DNA of 64,000 nucleotides from Snodgrassella communis (GTDB taxonomy: Bacteria > Pseudomonadota > Gammaproteobacteria > Burkholderiales > Neisseriaceae). The stretch is from positions 372,001 to 436,000 of the forward strand of contig NZ_CAJZCD010000002.1 in the NCBI RefSeq assembly GCF_914768045.1, in the 5' to 3' direction. Both the position numbers and the translations under genes were made by a program. Of this stretch, positions 11,105 to 21,789 are shown piece by piece. The first letter of the stretch is position 1; every line of letters begins with the position of its first letter. The notes under the pieces are model-generated. The model was not told the DNA's origin. It saw only the letters and a program-made list of their open reading frames with translations, and searched no databases.

Positions 11105-11767
11105 ATGCGAATTCTACTTCTTGAAGACGACAAAATGATTGCAGAGGCATTAAGCGATATGCTGCATGTTGCCGGTTTTGCTGTCGATTGTGTTTCAGAC
11201 GGTCTGGCAGCAGAAAGTGCATTACAGCCAGATATCTACGATATCGCCCTGCTGGATATCGGCGTACCCAAACAGGACGGCCTGAGTGTACTACGTCACC
11301 TGCGTGCCAAAAACAGTGATTTACCTGTTATCCTGATTACTGCCCGAGATACTGTGGAAGAACGCATTAATGGTCTGGACAGTGGCGCCGACGACTACGT
11401 AATCAAACCATTTGCACCATCTGAATTACTGGCTCGTATTCGGGCTTTATTGCGCCGGCGTAGCGGACATGCCTGCCCAGTACTGAGCAATGGTATTATC
11501 ACATTGAATCCGGCTACCAGAGAAGTGAGCGCCAATGGTTTAGTTACCCGCCTGTCCGCCCGGGAATATGCTCTGCTTTACAGTTTATTGCTACAGCCGG
11601 GCACCATATTGTCACGGCAGGAATTAGAAGAAAAAATTTATGGCTGGAATGAAGAAGTGGAAAGCAACGCCGTTGAAGTGGTAATTCATGGAATTCGCAA
11701 AAAGCTCGGCAGTAACGTCATTAAAAATGTTCGAGGACTGGGATGGCTAGTGGATCGACGCGGATAG
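11105..11767 (+). CDS. OmpR/PhoB-family response regulator
   Basis: 'MRILLLEDDKMIAEALSDML', 'DIALLDIGVPKQDGLSVL', C-terminal winged helix. Confidence 0.93.
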   Translation: MRILLLEDDKMIAEALSDMLHVAGFAVDCVSDGLAAESALQPDIYDIALLDIGVPKQDGLSVLRHLRAKNSDLPVILITARDTVEERINGLDSGADDYVIKPFAPSELLARIRALLRRRSGHACPVLSNGIITLNPATREVSANGLVTRLSAREYALLYSLLLQPGTILSRQELEEKIYGWNEEVESNAVEVVIHGIRKKLGSNVIKNVRGLGWLVDRRG

Positions 11768-13134
11768 TCTCATCGCTACAGTGGCGTTTATTACTGGTAT
11801 TAACCATTGTGGTAACCTTTATCGCCATTATTGGCGACATTCTTGCCTACCAGACTGCTTTTCGGGAAACTCAGGATTTACAGGATGCCCAATTAGAGCA
11901 GATTGCGCATTTACTTGACCCGCGCAGTGCCATACTGCGCAGAGATACACAGGAAGACCTCAACTTTCCCGAAAGCGCCAGAACACTGCCCAAACCACGC
12001 ATACTGGCACAAACTCTTGACTCGCCCTATCTCAATATACTGATGGGTGATGACAACGCAGTAAAGAACTTGCAACAATTACATGATGGCTTTCACAATT
12101 TTACAACCGTAGCCCGTCATTGGCGCGTCTACATTCTCACCCGTGAACGCGAACGCATAATTGTAGCCCAACGCACAGCCTACCGTAATCATATCGCCAA
12201 AGATAGCGCGCTGAGTGTGGTCTGGCCATTTCTTATCCTCATGCCCATCTTATGGCTGTTTACCGCCATCTGGATTCGCCGTTTGTTCCGGGCAACACAG
12301 GAAATGAGTACAGAATTAACTGCCCGCAGTGCCAACGATCTATCTCCACTGGATACCAGACACGTACCCACTGAAATCCGTCCTTTTATCACCGCACTAA
12401 ACCGCCTTTTCAGCCAGTTACAGGCTGCCATAGAGCATGACAAAAAATTTATCAGTCATGCAGCACACGAATTACGTACGCCTATCACTGCACTAACCAT
12501 ACAGATAGCCCGATTTGACGAACCAGATTTAAGCATTCAGGAGCAACGCAAACTTATCGGACAAATCAAAGCCGGTATAGCTCGCACCAAGCAACTGCTT
12601 ACCCAGTTGTTATCGATGGCCAGAGCGCAACATCAGCTCCAGCAGCACCTTATGCCAAATAATGTCAGTACCGCCTTGATGCCGCTGTTACGCGACCTGA
12701 TTGCAGAATTATTACCTCTGGCAGAACAGAAACAGCAAATTCTGAGTGTTGACATTAACGAAGATATCAACCTGCCTATCAGCAGTAATGACTTACAAAC
12801 CATTCTCAAGAATATTCTGGCCAATGCCATCAAATACACCCCCGCTCACGGACAGATCTGTATTCAGACCAAGCAACCCACAGATAACCAGTTAGCACTA
12901 TGGATAGAAGACAATGGCCATGGTATTTCGGAAGCTGAGCGAAAGCTCGTATTCGAACCGTTTTACCGCATTCTAGGTAATAACGAATGCGGTAGCGGAT
13001 TGGGACTGGCCATCGTTAAAACCCTGTGCGAACAATGGCATATCACCATTCAGCTCACCGATTCGAGCCTGCAAAATAATGAGCACCAGCCGGGACTAGC
13101 CGTTGGTTTAACATTCAGTATTAATAATCAATAA
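11743..13134 (+). CDS. sensor histidine kinase (QseC-like)
   Basis: 'FISHAAHELRTPITAL' H-box, 'ILANAIKYTP' N-box, 'GSGLGLAIVK' G-box; overlaps the response regulator. Confidence 0.93.
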   Translation: MASGSTRIVSSLQWRLLLVLTIVVTFIAIIGDILAYQTAFRETQDLQDAQLEQIAHLLDPRSAILRRDTQEDLNFPESARTLPKPRILAQTLDSPYLNILMGDDNAVKNLQQLHDGFHNFTTVARHWRVYILTRERERIIVAQRTAYRNHIAKDSALSVVWPFLILMPILWLFTAIWIRRLFRATQEMSTELTARSANDLSPLDTRHVPTEIRPFITALNRLFSQLQAAIEHDKKFISHAAHELRTPITALTIQIARFDEPDLSIQEQRKLIGQIKAGIARTKQLLTQLLSMARAQHQLQQHLMPNNVSTALMPLLRDLIAELLPLAEQKQQILSVDINEDINLPISSNDLQTILKNILANAIKYTPAHGQICIQTKQPTDNQLALWIEDNGHGISEAERKLVFEPFYRILGNNECGSGLGLAIVKTLCEQWHITIQLTDSSLQNNEHQPGLAVGLTFSINNQ

Positions 13135-13340
13135 ACTTAGCCAGCACATTGCCGCTGATGTACGTGTACAGACATTAAAAGCCGATAGTATCAATAATAA
13201 CCATCACTTTAGAAATAAATATTAAGTGGCCAAAACAATATACAAAGTCGTTATATACAACGCTAATGGCAATCAGATTTGAGACAAGATTTGTTCACAA
13301 CATAACACATGCCTGATTGATCGCATTTAAGATAAATAAA

Positions 13341-13375
13341 AAAAACAGAACGCTCACCCAGAGCATTCTGTTTTT
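13341..13375. terminator. bidirectional terminator between convergent histidine kinase and upp
   Basis: AAAAACAGAACGCTC-accc-AGAGCATTCTGTTTTT. Confidence 0.75.
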
Positions 13376-13433
13376 AAAATTGGTATATTTCTTACAGCTC
13401 ACCAACAGATTAATTTAAAGACCTGTCTGTAGC

Positions 13434-14066
13434 TTACCAGTGTTTAGTACCGAAAATTTTGTCACCGGCATCACCCAGCCCGGGGATAATATAACCATTA
13501 TCGTCCAGATGGTCATCTAAAGCTGCAGCATATATAGTCACATCGGGATGAGCTTCATTAACAGCTTTGACGCCTTCCGGAGCCGCAACCAATACCAGTG
13601 CCTTAATATCTTTGCAGCCTTTTTTCTTAAGCAGGTCAATGGTGGCAATCATTGAACCGCCGGTTGCCAGCATAGGATCAATAATCAGCGCCGGACGCTT
13701 ATCCATCTGACTGACAAATTTTTCAAAATAAGGTACCGGTTCCAGCGTCTCTTCATCACGCTGTAAACCTACCACGCTGATTTTAGCTGTAGGAATTAAA
13801 TCCAGCACCCCATCCAACATACCAAGCCCGGCACGCAGAATAGGCACAACAGTAACAGTCTTGCCCTTAATCTGGAATGCATCAATCTCACCACACCAGC
13901 CCTGCATTTTGACAATCTCAACATCAAAATCACGACTAGCCTCATAAGCCATTAAGCGCGCCAGCTCTTTTGTCAACGTGCGGAAACGATAAGTACTGCA
14001 ATCCTCTTCCCGCATCAATGACAGTTTGTGCTTCACCAACGGATGGTCAATCACATTAATATTCAT
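13434..14066 (-). CDS. upp: uracil phosphoribosyltransferase
   Basis: '[24 protein letters not shown]', '[21 protein letters not shown]'; start MNINVIDHP. Confidence 0.95.
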   Translation of the reverse strand: MNINVIDHPLVKHKLSLMREEDCSTYRFRTLTKELARLMAYEASRDFDVEIVKMQGWCGEIDAFQIKGKTVTVVPILRAGLGMLDGVLDLIPTAKISVVGLQRDEETLEPVPYFEKFVSQMDKRPALIIDPMLATGGSMIATIDLLKKKGCKDIKALVLVAAPEGVKAVNEAHPDVTIYAAALDDHLDDNGYIIPGLGDAGDKIFGTKHW

Positions 14067-14139
14067 CGCCTGTTCCAAAAAAATTCCTTTAACACCTAAA
14101 TCCAAACAGCCACCGGGAAACGTCCCGAATAAAATTTAG

Positions 14140-14451
14140 TCAAACAGAAGCCAGCAAAGTCTGCAATTCACCTGCTTCATACATTTCCAGCATAATATCA
14201 GAACCGCCGACAAATTCACCTTTTACATACAACTGCGGAATGGTTGGCCAGTTTGCATATTCCTTGATACCCTGACGGATATCATCATCTTCAAGCACAT
14301 TAACAGTATAAAAATCTTTCAAGCCAGCTGCCTGTAAAATCTGCACAGCACGAGATGAAAAACCACACTGTGGAAACTGTTTTGTCCCTTTCATGAACAA
14401 TACAACCGGATGATCGGTTACAAGCGCTTTAATTCTTTCCTGAGTACTCAT
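14140..14451 (-). CDS. grxD: monothiol glutaredoxin
   Basis: '[24 protein letters not shown]' CGFS motif. Confidence 0.93.
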   Translation of the reverse strand: MSTQERIKALVTDHPVVLFMKGTKQFPQCGFSSRAVQILQAAGLKDFYTVNVLEDDDIRQGIKEYANWPTIPQLYVKGEFVGGSDIMLEMYEAGELQTLLASV

Positions 14452-14469
14452 GTACATTCCTTATTTCAT

Positions 14470-15735
14470 TTACTTAATGCGTGTTAGCACAGCAGCAAAA
14501 AAGCCGTCTGTATGATGTTCACTGGTATTCAACTGCAAATAATCACCCTGCATAGCTGGCAAAGCATGACTCTTTAGCAAAGTATGTACCGGTTCAATAT
14601 GCCAGCCTGTGTTGGCGGCCAGAAAATCATTTAATTGCTGCTGATTTTCAGCCTCCAGAATACTACATGTGGCATATATCAGTCTGCCACCCGAGCGTAC
14701 CAACGCAGAAGCTGCCTGCAAAATCGACCGCTGTTGCTGCTGCAATGCCTCAACATTGTCACCACTCTGGCGATATTTTAAATCAGGATTGCGGCGCAAA
14801 GTACCTAGCCCGGAACAAGGCGCATCTACCAGCACACAATCCGCTTTACCTTTTAAACGAGCAATACGGGCATCGTGCTCATTATCTATGCGCTGCGGAT
14901 GAATATTAGTCAAACCTGCACGTACCATCCGCGGCTTCAGATTAGCCAGACGTTTTTCCGCCACATCCAACGCATACAGGCGTCCACAGCCAGCCATCAT
15001 CGCGCCCATTGCCAGCGTTTTACCGCCTGCACCCGCACAGAAGTCAACAGCAATCTGCCCGCGTTTTACACCTGTTAACAGTGCCAGCAACTGACTGCCC
15101 TCATCTTGTACTTCCAGCACACCGTCCAGAAACAGCGGATGTCGGTTTAATGCCGGCTTATCATACAACCGGATTCCCCAAGGTGAATAAGGAGTAGCTT
15201 CTGCGCGCAAGCCTTCTGCCTGCAACACAGCCAGAATCTTATCACGCTTACCTTTCAAAGTATTGACCCGCACATCCAGCGGTGCTGCCTGCATCACACT
15301 GCGACCAAAAGCAATAATCTGATTCTCATCCCAGCCCTGCTGCTGCAAACAGTCAGTCATCCATTCAGGCAGCTCGGCAGCAGTTGCCAGCGTAGCAGCA
15401 AAATCAGATTTATGCTCCTTTAATTCAACCAGCCACTGCTTCTCTTCAGCATCACACAGACTTTCTACAGCATGAATACTTAAACCGCGTCCTAAAACCA
15501 GTGCCGCCAAAGCTGCACGACGCGGTTTGTTATGCGGTCTTTGCAACATCTTCTGGATTTTCTGCAAGTGACGAATGGTCGCAAATACGGTTTCTGCAAT
15601 TTCCTGCCGGTCACGCACACCCAGCTTGCGCTGGCGCCGGAAGAAAGCCGACAACACAACATCTGCCGGCTGTCTGAACGTTAACACCTGAGCCAGAGCA
15701 GCAGCTGTCAAATCAAGTTGTTGTGCATTTATCAT
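14470..15735 (-). CDS. rsmB: 16S rRNA m5C methyltransferase RsmB-like
   Basis: 'VDFCAGAGGKTLAMGAMM', 'VLVDAPCSGLGTLRRNPDLKYR'. Confidence 0.85.
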   Translation of the reverse strand: MINAQQLDLTAAALAQVLTFRQPADVVLSAFFRRQRKLGVRDRQEIAETVFATIRHLQKIQKMLQRPHNKPRRAALAALVLGRGLSIHAVESLCDAEEKQWLVELKEHKSDFAATLATAAELPEWMTDCLQQQGWDENQIIAFGRSVMQAAPLDVRVNTLKGKRDKILAVLQAEGLRAEATPYSPWGIRLYDKPALNRHPLFLDGVLEVQDEGSQLLALLTGVKRGQIAVDFCAGAGGKTLAMGAMMAGCGRLYALDVAEKRLANLKPRMVRAGLTNIHPQRIDNEHDARIARLKGKADCVLVDAPCSGLGTLRRNPDLKYRQSGDNVEALQQQQRSILQAASALVRSGGRLIYATCSILEAENQQQLNDFLAANTGWHIEPVHTLLKSHALPAMQGDYLQLNTSEHHTDGFFAAVLTRIK

Positions 15736-15741
15736 AATTAC

Positions 15742-16419
15742 TTAAATAGCCTTCCCATCAATCTGGCCGCCTTTCAGCTGCAAGGTATAAACCTTACCAT
15801 TATCCATATAGCTAATCCGTACCGGAACATTCCCAAACTGCGGTGCAAAAGCATATTCCACCACATAATCACCACGACTGATACTGTACTGGCTGATATC
15901 GATTTGCTGGCCATTAATCACCAGCTGAGTATTGCCGAGGCTACGAACCGTATCCAGCGGATAAACTTTTTTACCATTAGTCAAATAGGTATTTGCGGGC
16001 AAATTTCCGTGATTAAAGCCCAATTGCCAGCCCAGTGCAAACATATCGTATACCGGCCCGTTTACCACCATATGCTTACCAGCCTCAGAAATCTTGCCAT
16101 AATCAACCCCCTGCTCAGTAAAGTGCGCCTGTGCATAAGGCTTACCAAAGCGGCTATCCACATAGGAAAGCGGATTCAGACCAGAACCGTTTACCGTGCC
16201 CGCAGAAACAAACTGCATTTGGTAAAAAATCACATTAATTTGAGTATTAATCCGGTACTGGTTACCTTTCTGTACAAAATCCATACTTACCGGCAAACCA
16301 TAACTGTCTACAAACTGTAATTGTGCCTGTTGTGGCAAATCGGCTGCCCGTACTACTACCGGTAATAACAGTAAACTTATCCATGTCAGCAACACACCCG
16401 GCGAAAATTTTATTTTCAT
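15742..16419 (-). CDS. DUF3108 family exported protein
   Basis: 225 aa with signal peptide; typical neighbour of purN/rsmB in Neisseriaceae. Confidence 0.7.
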   Translation of the reverse strand: MKIKFSPGVLLTWISLLLLPVVVRAADLPQQAQLQFVDSYGLPVSMDFVQKGNQYRINTQINVIFYQMQFVSAGTVNGSGLNPLSYVDSRFGKPYAQAHFTEQGVDYGKISEAGKHMVVNGPVYDMFALGWQLGFNHGNLPANTYLTNGKKVYPLDTVRSLGNTQLVINGQQIDISQYSISRGDYVVEYAFAPQFGNVPVRISYMDNGKVYTLQLKGGQIDGKAI

Positions 16420-16436
16420 ACTTCTCTCATAGCATA

Positions 16437-17069
16437 CTAATTTTTCAGACAGACCGAACCATTCTCATTGACTAAAGACAGATTATTTACTCGATTACCC
16501 TCTACAACCAGATTGCCAGCAACAAAATCAGCCACTACCTGAGGCAATAATTCATGCTCAACGCACAAAACCCGTTGTGCCAGAGTATCGGCTGTATCAC
16601 CATTCACAACAGGTACAACCCCCTGAGCAATAATCGGGCCGCAATCCAATTGAGCCGTCACAAAATGAATAGTACATCCAGCCACCCTACAGCCACTGTC
16701 CAGTGCCCGCTGATGCGTATGCAGTCCGGGGAATGCCGGCAATAAAGACGGATGAATATTAATCAGCCTGCCGGCATAATGTTCGCAGAATTCAGGGGTT
16801 AAAATACGCATAAAACCTGCAAGCAACACCAGATCCGGCTGATAGGCATCAATTCGCGCCATAAGAGCAGCATCAAACGCTTCACGACCAACGTAATCCT
16901 GATGGCAGATTGCCTCAGTTGCCAGACCACGCTGTGCCGCCCATTGTAAACCGGCTGCATCAGCCCGATTACTGATTACCGCCACCACTTCTGCCTGCGC
17001 AATATTTGCCTGCACCACAGCCTGCATATTACTGCCACGCCCTGAAATCAGAATCACAATTCTTTTCAT
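16437..17069 (-). CDS. purN: phosphoribosylglycinamide formyltransferase
   Basis: 'ISGRGSNMQAV', 'INIHPSLLPAFPGLHTHQRALDSG'. Confidence 0.95.
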   Translation of the reverse strand: MKRIVILISGRGSNMQAVVQANIAQAEVVAVISNRADAAGLQWAAQRGLATEAICHQDYVGREAFDAALMARIDAYQPDLVLLAGFMRILTPEFCEHYAGRLINIHPSLLPAFPGLHTHQRALDSGCRVAGCTIHFVTAQLDCGPIIAQGVVPVVNGDTADTLAQRVLCVEHELLPQVVADFVAGNLVVEGNRVNNLSLVNENGSVCLKN

Positions 17070-17099
17070 ACTGCTTATCTTCCATCAGTCAACAAAAGC

Positions 17100-17936
17100 C
17101 TAGCCCAAAGACACCATTTCCAACTGCTCAAGACTACGTCCCAGAAACCGCTCCCCGATTGTCTGAAAGCGCAGAGGAATATCACTCACATAGAAACGAT
17201 ATTGCGCCCCCGAATGATCCGGATTAACAAGCTGCTGCTGTTTCAATGCCAGTGCCGTTACTTCTGCCGTCGTAATAGCCGAATCAACAAGTTTCAATTG
17301 TGGTGCTTCCTGCCGAATTAAAGATTTGAGTAACGGGTAATGAGTACAGCCCAAGACCAGAGTATCCACATCTTCCGCCAGAATAGGCTTTAAATATTCT
17401 CTAGCTGTTAATCGTGTCACCTCATGATCCAGCCAGCCTTCTTCTACCAGCGGCACCAGCAATGGACAGGCTTGTGAAAATACGCGGGTTTGTGCATTCT
17501 GTTTGTGAATCGCCCGCGCATAAGCATTGCTATTGACCGTAGTACTGGTAGCAATCACACCAATGTGATTATTTCGTGTTGTTTCCAGTGCAGCCTTAGC
17601 TCCAGCAGAAATCACATCTAATACCGGCATACCGCCTGCCAGCTGCCGTATCTTATCCCGTGCCACCGCTGCTATGGTATTACAGGCCACAACCAGAGCC
17701 TTAACATCATGTTCCAGCAGAAACGACACAATCTGCTCAGTATAAACCTCAATCGTATGTCTGGACTTCACCCCATACGGAACCCGTGCCGTATCTCCAA
17801 AATAAATAATATTTTCATTAGGCAGCCGTTCCATCAAAGCCCTTACTACAGTCAGGCCACCAACTCCGGAATCAAATACACCTATTGGGCGTTGTTGTAT
17901 TGCAGTCATTTGTCTCTTCATCTGTAGCCATGACAA
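17100..17936 (-). CDS. murI: glutamate racemase
   Basis: 'IGVFDSGVGGLTVVRAL', 'ALVVACNTIAA', 'LVLGCTHYPLL'. Confidence 0.95.
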   Translation of the reverse strand: MSWLQMKRQMTAIQQRPIGVFDSGVGGLTVVRALMERLPNENIIYFGDTARVPYGVKSRHTIEVYTEQIVSFLLEHDVKALVVACNTIAAVARDKIRQLAGGMPVLDVISAGAKAALETTRNNHIGVIATSTTVNSNAYARAIHKQNAQTRVFSQACPLLVPLVEEGWLDHEVTRLTAREYLKPILAEDVDTLVLGCTHYPLLKSLIRQEAPQLKLVDSAITTAEVTALALKQQQLVNPDHSGAQYRFYVSDIPLRFQTIGERFLGRSLEQLEMVSLG

Positions 17937-18125
17937 TTCAGCACACCGCGCACCGAATCAATAACAGGCCAGTCATCATCGCAATTATAACATTGACCCA
18001 AAATTATACTCATAGTACAAATCCGGCCGTACAGGCTTAAAAGCGGCTTTTGCCAGATCAATTGGCCTGCCGGCACAACTTTACTACTTTCACTCTTACA
18101 AACTTTATCGCATAATAAACCCGTT

Positions 18126-18614
18126 TTGTTAATTAAACATACCATGTCTGCATCTCAAATCCGTGAACTAGTTCTGGCCAGCGAAAATGATACCCTGAAT
18201 CTGGGTGCTCTTTTTGCCCAGTATATCAGCCCGCCTTTAATCATCTGGTTAGTAGGTGATTTAGGCGCGGGGAAAACAACCTTTACCCGTGGCTTACTAA
18301 ATGCCCTAGGCTATCATGGTGCAGTTAAAAGTCCCACATACAATATAGTTGAAACCTATCCTTTTAACGGATTTCAGCTACATCATTTTGACTTATACCG
18401 CTTTCAAAGCCCTGAAGAATGGCTGGATGCAGGACTGGATGAACTCATCAACTCAGATAGCATTATCCTGATTGAATGGCCGCAACTGGGTGGAGACCTA
18501 GCGCCGCCGGCTGACATAATACTGAATATCACTTTTCATGGCAGTAGCCGCACAATCCAGATCAGTGCCACTACAGCCAATGGCACACACATACTAGATA
18601 AGATTACAGAATAA
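18126..18614 (+). CDS. tsaE: tRNA threonylcarbamoyladenosine biosynthesis ATPase TsaE
   Basis: 'LVGDLGAGKTTFTRGLL' Walker A, 'SPTYNIVETY'. Confidence 0.94.
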   Translation: MLIKHTMSASQIRELVLASENDTLNLGALFAQYISPPLIIWLVGDLGAGKTTFTRGLLNALGYHGAVKSPTYNIVETYPFNGFQLHHFDLYRFQSPEEWLDAGLDELINSDSIILIEWPQLGGDLAPPADIILNITFHGSSRTIQISATTANGTHILDKITE

Positions 18615-18617
18615 ACC

Positions 18618-19937
18618 ATGCCTAACCATATCAGCCGCCGAAAATTATTAATTGCTTCTACCGGCACACTATTAATCAGCCTTACCCCGTTTGCGCGCGC
18701 CGCCAATGCTGGCGCAGACATCGTGGCTTCGCGTATCTGGCCGGCCACAGCCTATACCAGAATGACTTTAGAATCCACAACACCAATTCAGTTTAAATAT
18801 TTTCAGCTAAAAAATCCCGACAGATTAGTTATTGACATTCAAGGCTCAGTCACCAATCAAGCTTTGCGCCAACTGAGCAGCAAAGTCATCCCAATGGATC
18901 CGTATATTGCCAGTATCCGCATCGGGCAATTCAATCCTGAAACCATACGTATCGTGATGGATTTAAAAACTACCGTTAATCCGCAGGTATTTTCACTTGC
19001 TCCGGTAGCCAATTTCAAAAACCGTCTGGTAGTGGACTTATACCCCACCGCCACAGTAGCCATGGAAGAGGAAAAAAACGACCCATTAATGGCACTCTTA
19101 CAAGACTATAGCCACGGCAAAGTCAACAGCGACGGCACCACCCGCCCACAGGCCACCGCATCCACGCCTCCTGTACAAAAAACACCTGAAAACAAACCAC
19201 CTGTCACTAACCGGCCACCGATATCAGGTATGCCAAATAAACTCAGCCGCCAGCCAGTTATCATGATTGATCCGGGACATGGCGGTGAAGACCCCGGTGC
19301 CACAGGTCCATCCGGCCTGCATGAAAAAGATGTAGTACTGGCTATTGGACGTGAAGTAAAAAAAATACTGGACTCCTATGGCTACAAAACTTACATGACT
19401 CGGAACGAAGATATATTTATACCGCTTGGCGTTCGGGTAGCCAAAGCACGTAAACTCAGAGCCGATGTATTCGTTTCCATCCATGCTGATGCATTTACCA
19501 ATCCATCGGCCAAAGGTACAGGCGTATATGCCCTTAATCCCAAAGGTGCCACCAGTGCAGCAGCCAAATATCTGGCACAGACCCAGAACGCGGCCGATTC
19601 AATTGGCGGCGTAAGTTACTCTACCGATAAAAATGTCAACAACACTCTGTTTGACCTTACCCAGACAGCAACCATTAACGATAGCCTGAAACTAGGCAGA
19701 GATGTTTTAAATCAATTAAGTAAAATTAATAATCTGCATAAAGGCAGTGTCGATCAGGCTAATTTCGCCGTTCTGAAAGCACCGGATGTCCCATCCATAC
19801 TGGTTGAAACCGCTTTTATTTCCAATCCGATTGAAGAACGATTATTATCAAGTAGTGATTTCCGCCAGAAAATGGCCACTTCCATTGCCAGCGGTATTAA
19901 AGATTATTTATCGACGGCAGTACTTGCACGTCGTTGA
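18618..19937 (+). CDS. amiC: N-acetylmuramoyl-L-alanine amidase with AMIN domain
   Basis: 'VIMIDPGHGGEDPGATGPSGLHEKDVVLAIG', N-terminal AMIN domain, RR-containing signal. Confidence 0.9.
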   Translation: MPNHISRRKLLIASTGTLLISLTPFARAANAGADIVASRIWPATAYTRMTLESTTPIQFKYFQLKNPDRLVIDIQGSVTNQALRQLSSKVIPMDPYIASIRIGQFNPETIRIVMDLKTTVNPQVFSLAPVANFKNRLVVDLYPTATVAMEEEKNDPLMALLQDYSHGKVNSDGTTRPQATASTPPVQKTPENKPPVTNRPPISGMPNKLSRQPVIMIDPGHGGEDPGATGPSGLHEKDVVLAIGREVKKILDSYGYKTYMTRNEDIFIPLGVRVAKARKLRADVFVSIHADAFTNPSAKGTGVYALNPKGATSAAAKYLAQTQNAADSIGGVSYSTDKNVNNTLFDLTQTATINDSLKLGRDVLNQLSKINNLHKGSVDQANFAVLKAPDVPSILVETAFISNPIEERLLSSSDFRQKMATSIASGIKDYLSTAVLARR

Positions 19938-20268
19938 TAGCAATGAATCATTTATTCCTTATCCATTAATCAATACAGCAGTTCTGGTATAAATGGCAAA
20001 TGAAATGACACTTTTACAGCCAGAAAATCAATTTTGCGATAACTATTAAACTTCCTTTTCGATATTCAATAACAGGACTGACTGAAAATCGTTAGTATTT
20101 TTATTACAGTACAAAATGGCGTTTTTATTAAATGATAATTTAATTTATCGCACTTTGGTGCTCCGAGAAATTAAATATTATTGATTTAAGCTGCAACACA
20201 AATTACAGCTTAATAATTGAAGTAGATTGAAAATAATCTAACATTGAACTCAAGACAGAAATATTGAA

Positions 20269-20305
20269 TACCGATTGCAGAATGTATCTCAGCCTGCAAT
20301 CGGTA
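20269..20305. other. 12-bp perfect inverted repeat in intergenic DNA at the left edge of the phage-derived region
   Basis: TACCGATTGCAG-aatgtatctcagc-CTGCAATCGGTA. Confidence 0.7.
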
Positions 20306-20430
20306 ATTCGCAGATAAAAATATAAAGATTAATTGCTACTCAGAAATTAAGACTAACAAAAGGCTGCTAGACTTATTTCCTTTATCAAAAATTATGTCCC
20401 ATTTGGTTCATTCCTTTATACCGCGATACC

Positions 20431-20460
20431 GCGCCAGTAAAATTACTGGCGCTTTTTTTT
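20431..20460 (+). terminator. strong rho-independent terminator, plus-strand orientation
   Basis: GCGCCAGTAA-aa-TTACTGGCGC followed by T8; nearest plus-strand CDS (amiC) ends ~490 bp upstream. Confidence 0.85.
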
Positions 20461-20475
20461 ACACTCAAACTACTG

Positions 20476-20919
20476 CTAATATTCCCGCGCTTCTTCCCAC
20501 ATGCGGAACAATTTGTCATGCTCAATTTTTAAGATAGTAGTTAAAAGCAGCCATAACTCTTCAAAATCTAAACTGAATGATGGGCTTTCGAGTATGTAAT
20601 TGCGTAGCTTGACTAATGATTTACCTTTAAAATTTACTGTAACAGCTTCGATCAATGCATCTTTATTTTTTTCCAGTGAAAGCTCTGTCATTGTTAAAAA
20701 TTGATGGCGCTCTAGGTAAGCAGCATCTTTACGCCTCAATGCTAGCTTTTCTGTATCCGTCATATAATTTTCAGGATGAAGATGCCGGTCTATTTCATCA
20801 TCTGTCATTACCCTGAATGCTTCTTGCCCACCTGATGATTGCTTAATCCATTCATTGGCCAGCTCAACCGTATCAAATGCATATACTCGACCATCTTTGT
20901 TATTAAAATAATATTTCAT
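20476..20919 (-). CDS. module A tail-fibre assembly chaperone-like protein
   Basis: Directly downstream of fibre gene; C-terminus NKDALIEAV...KLRNYILES...MWEEAREY shared with module B 33284..33925. Confidence 0.65.
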   Translation of the reverse strand: MKYYFNNKDGRVYAFDTVELANEWIKQSSGGQEAFRVMTDDEIDRHLHPENYMTDTEKLALRRKDAAYLERHQFLTMTELSLEKNKDALIEAVTVNFKGKSLVKLRNYILESPSFSLDFEELWLLLTTILKIEHDKLFRMWEEAREY

Positions 20920-20920
20920 C

Positions 20921-21787
20921 TTAACCTCTTCTTAGTTCTGACCACGCTCTAATATCCATATTGCCATTTAGATAATACCCATGACCGGGCGGTATGATGC
21001 CATATAAAGCTTTACGCTGTGAGTCTTGATTACTTGTATTGACTTCACCCAACAGTACACCATTAACAGCAAGCTCAGCTCTTCTTTCGTTTGTTTGATA
21101 AAAACTAATGGCCACTGCAATAGGTGAAGCTGTCTGATTGGTGTAGACAGTGCCATATGCCCGCCATGGTGTTACATTCACCCAATCCTGATTGAAGCCT
21201 AATGAATGAACTTGACGTACATGAATAACTGCATTCCCATCTCCGTTAAACCAGCAATTACCTGTTACATCGCCGTTTAAAACAAATTGACGAGAATGTC
21301 TTAATACGTTTGCATAATTTGCAGAATTCGCATTGCCTGTTGTATTCTGATTCCCAGGTCTGTTCACCCCTGGTAAATCGATATCGCTAGTCCCATCAAA
21401 ACTCATCCCACCAATTTTGCATGGCTTGTATAATTTAGATGCAGTAACCGCATTACCACCCTTATCCAACTTGCTGTCATTCAGTGCTTTACCCTGTCGT
21501 GCAGATAATGCTGAAAGTTTGTCATTAGAATTCAGCGTATCAATTATCTTGGTTACGCCGGCAACATCGGCAGTTGCGGCTGCTGGCGTACTTGATGCTA
21601 TTAACATTTTGATTGCTGTTATTACCTGATTCTGTGTGGCCTTTTCCGGCTTGATGCCAGCTGCGGCCAGAATGGCAATTAATTCAGCCTGTACCTGATT
21701 CAGCCAGCTGGCTGGCAATACAGTGCCCAGTTCATTTATACCGTTACCATCATGGAACAGTCCATCTTGCGTATCAATTGGATACAT
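20921..21787 (-). CDS. module A tail fibre protein
   Basis: 'MYPIDTQDGLFHDGNGINELGTVLPASWLNQVQAELIAIL' and shaft repeat 'GGMSFDGTSDIDLPGVNRPGNQNTTGNA'. Confidence 0.85.
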   Translation of the reverse strand: MYPIDTQDGLFHDGNGINELGTVLPASWLNQVQAELIAILAAAGIKPEKATQNQVITAIKMLIASSTPAAATADVAGVTKIIDTLNSNDKLSALSARQGKALNDSKLDKGGNAVTASKLYKPCKIGGMSFDGTSDIDLPGVNRPGNQNTTGNANSANYANVLRHSRQFVLNGDVTGNCWFNGDGNAVIHVRQVHSLGFNQDWVNVTPWRAYGTVYTNQTASPIAVAISFYQTNERRAELAVNGVLLGEVNTSNQDSQRKALYGIIPPGHGYYLNGNMDIRAWSELRRG

Positions 21788-21789
21788 TT

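Noticed and set aside
15718-16320. 200-aa plus-strand ORF
   Set aside because: Antisense to the DUF3108 gene; no independent support.
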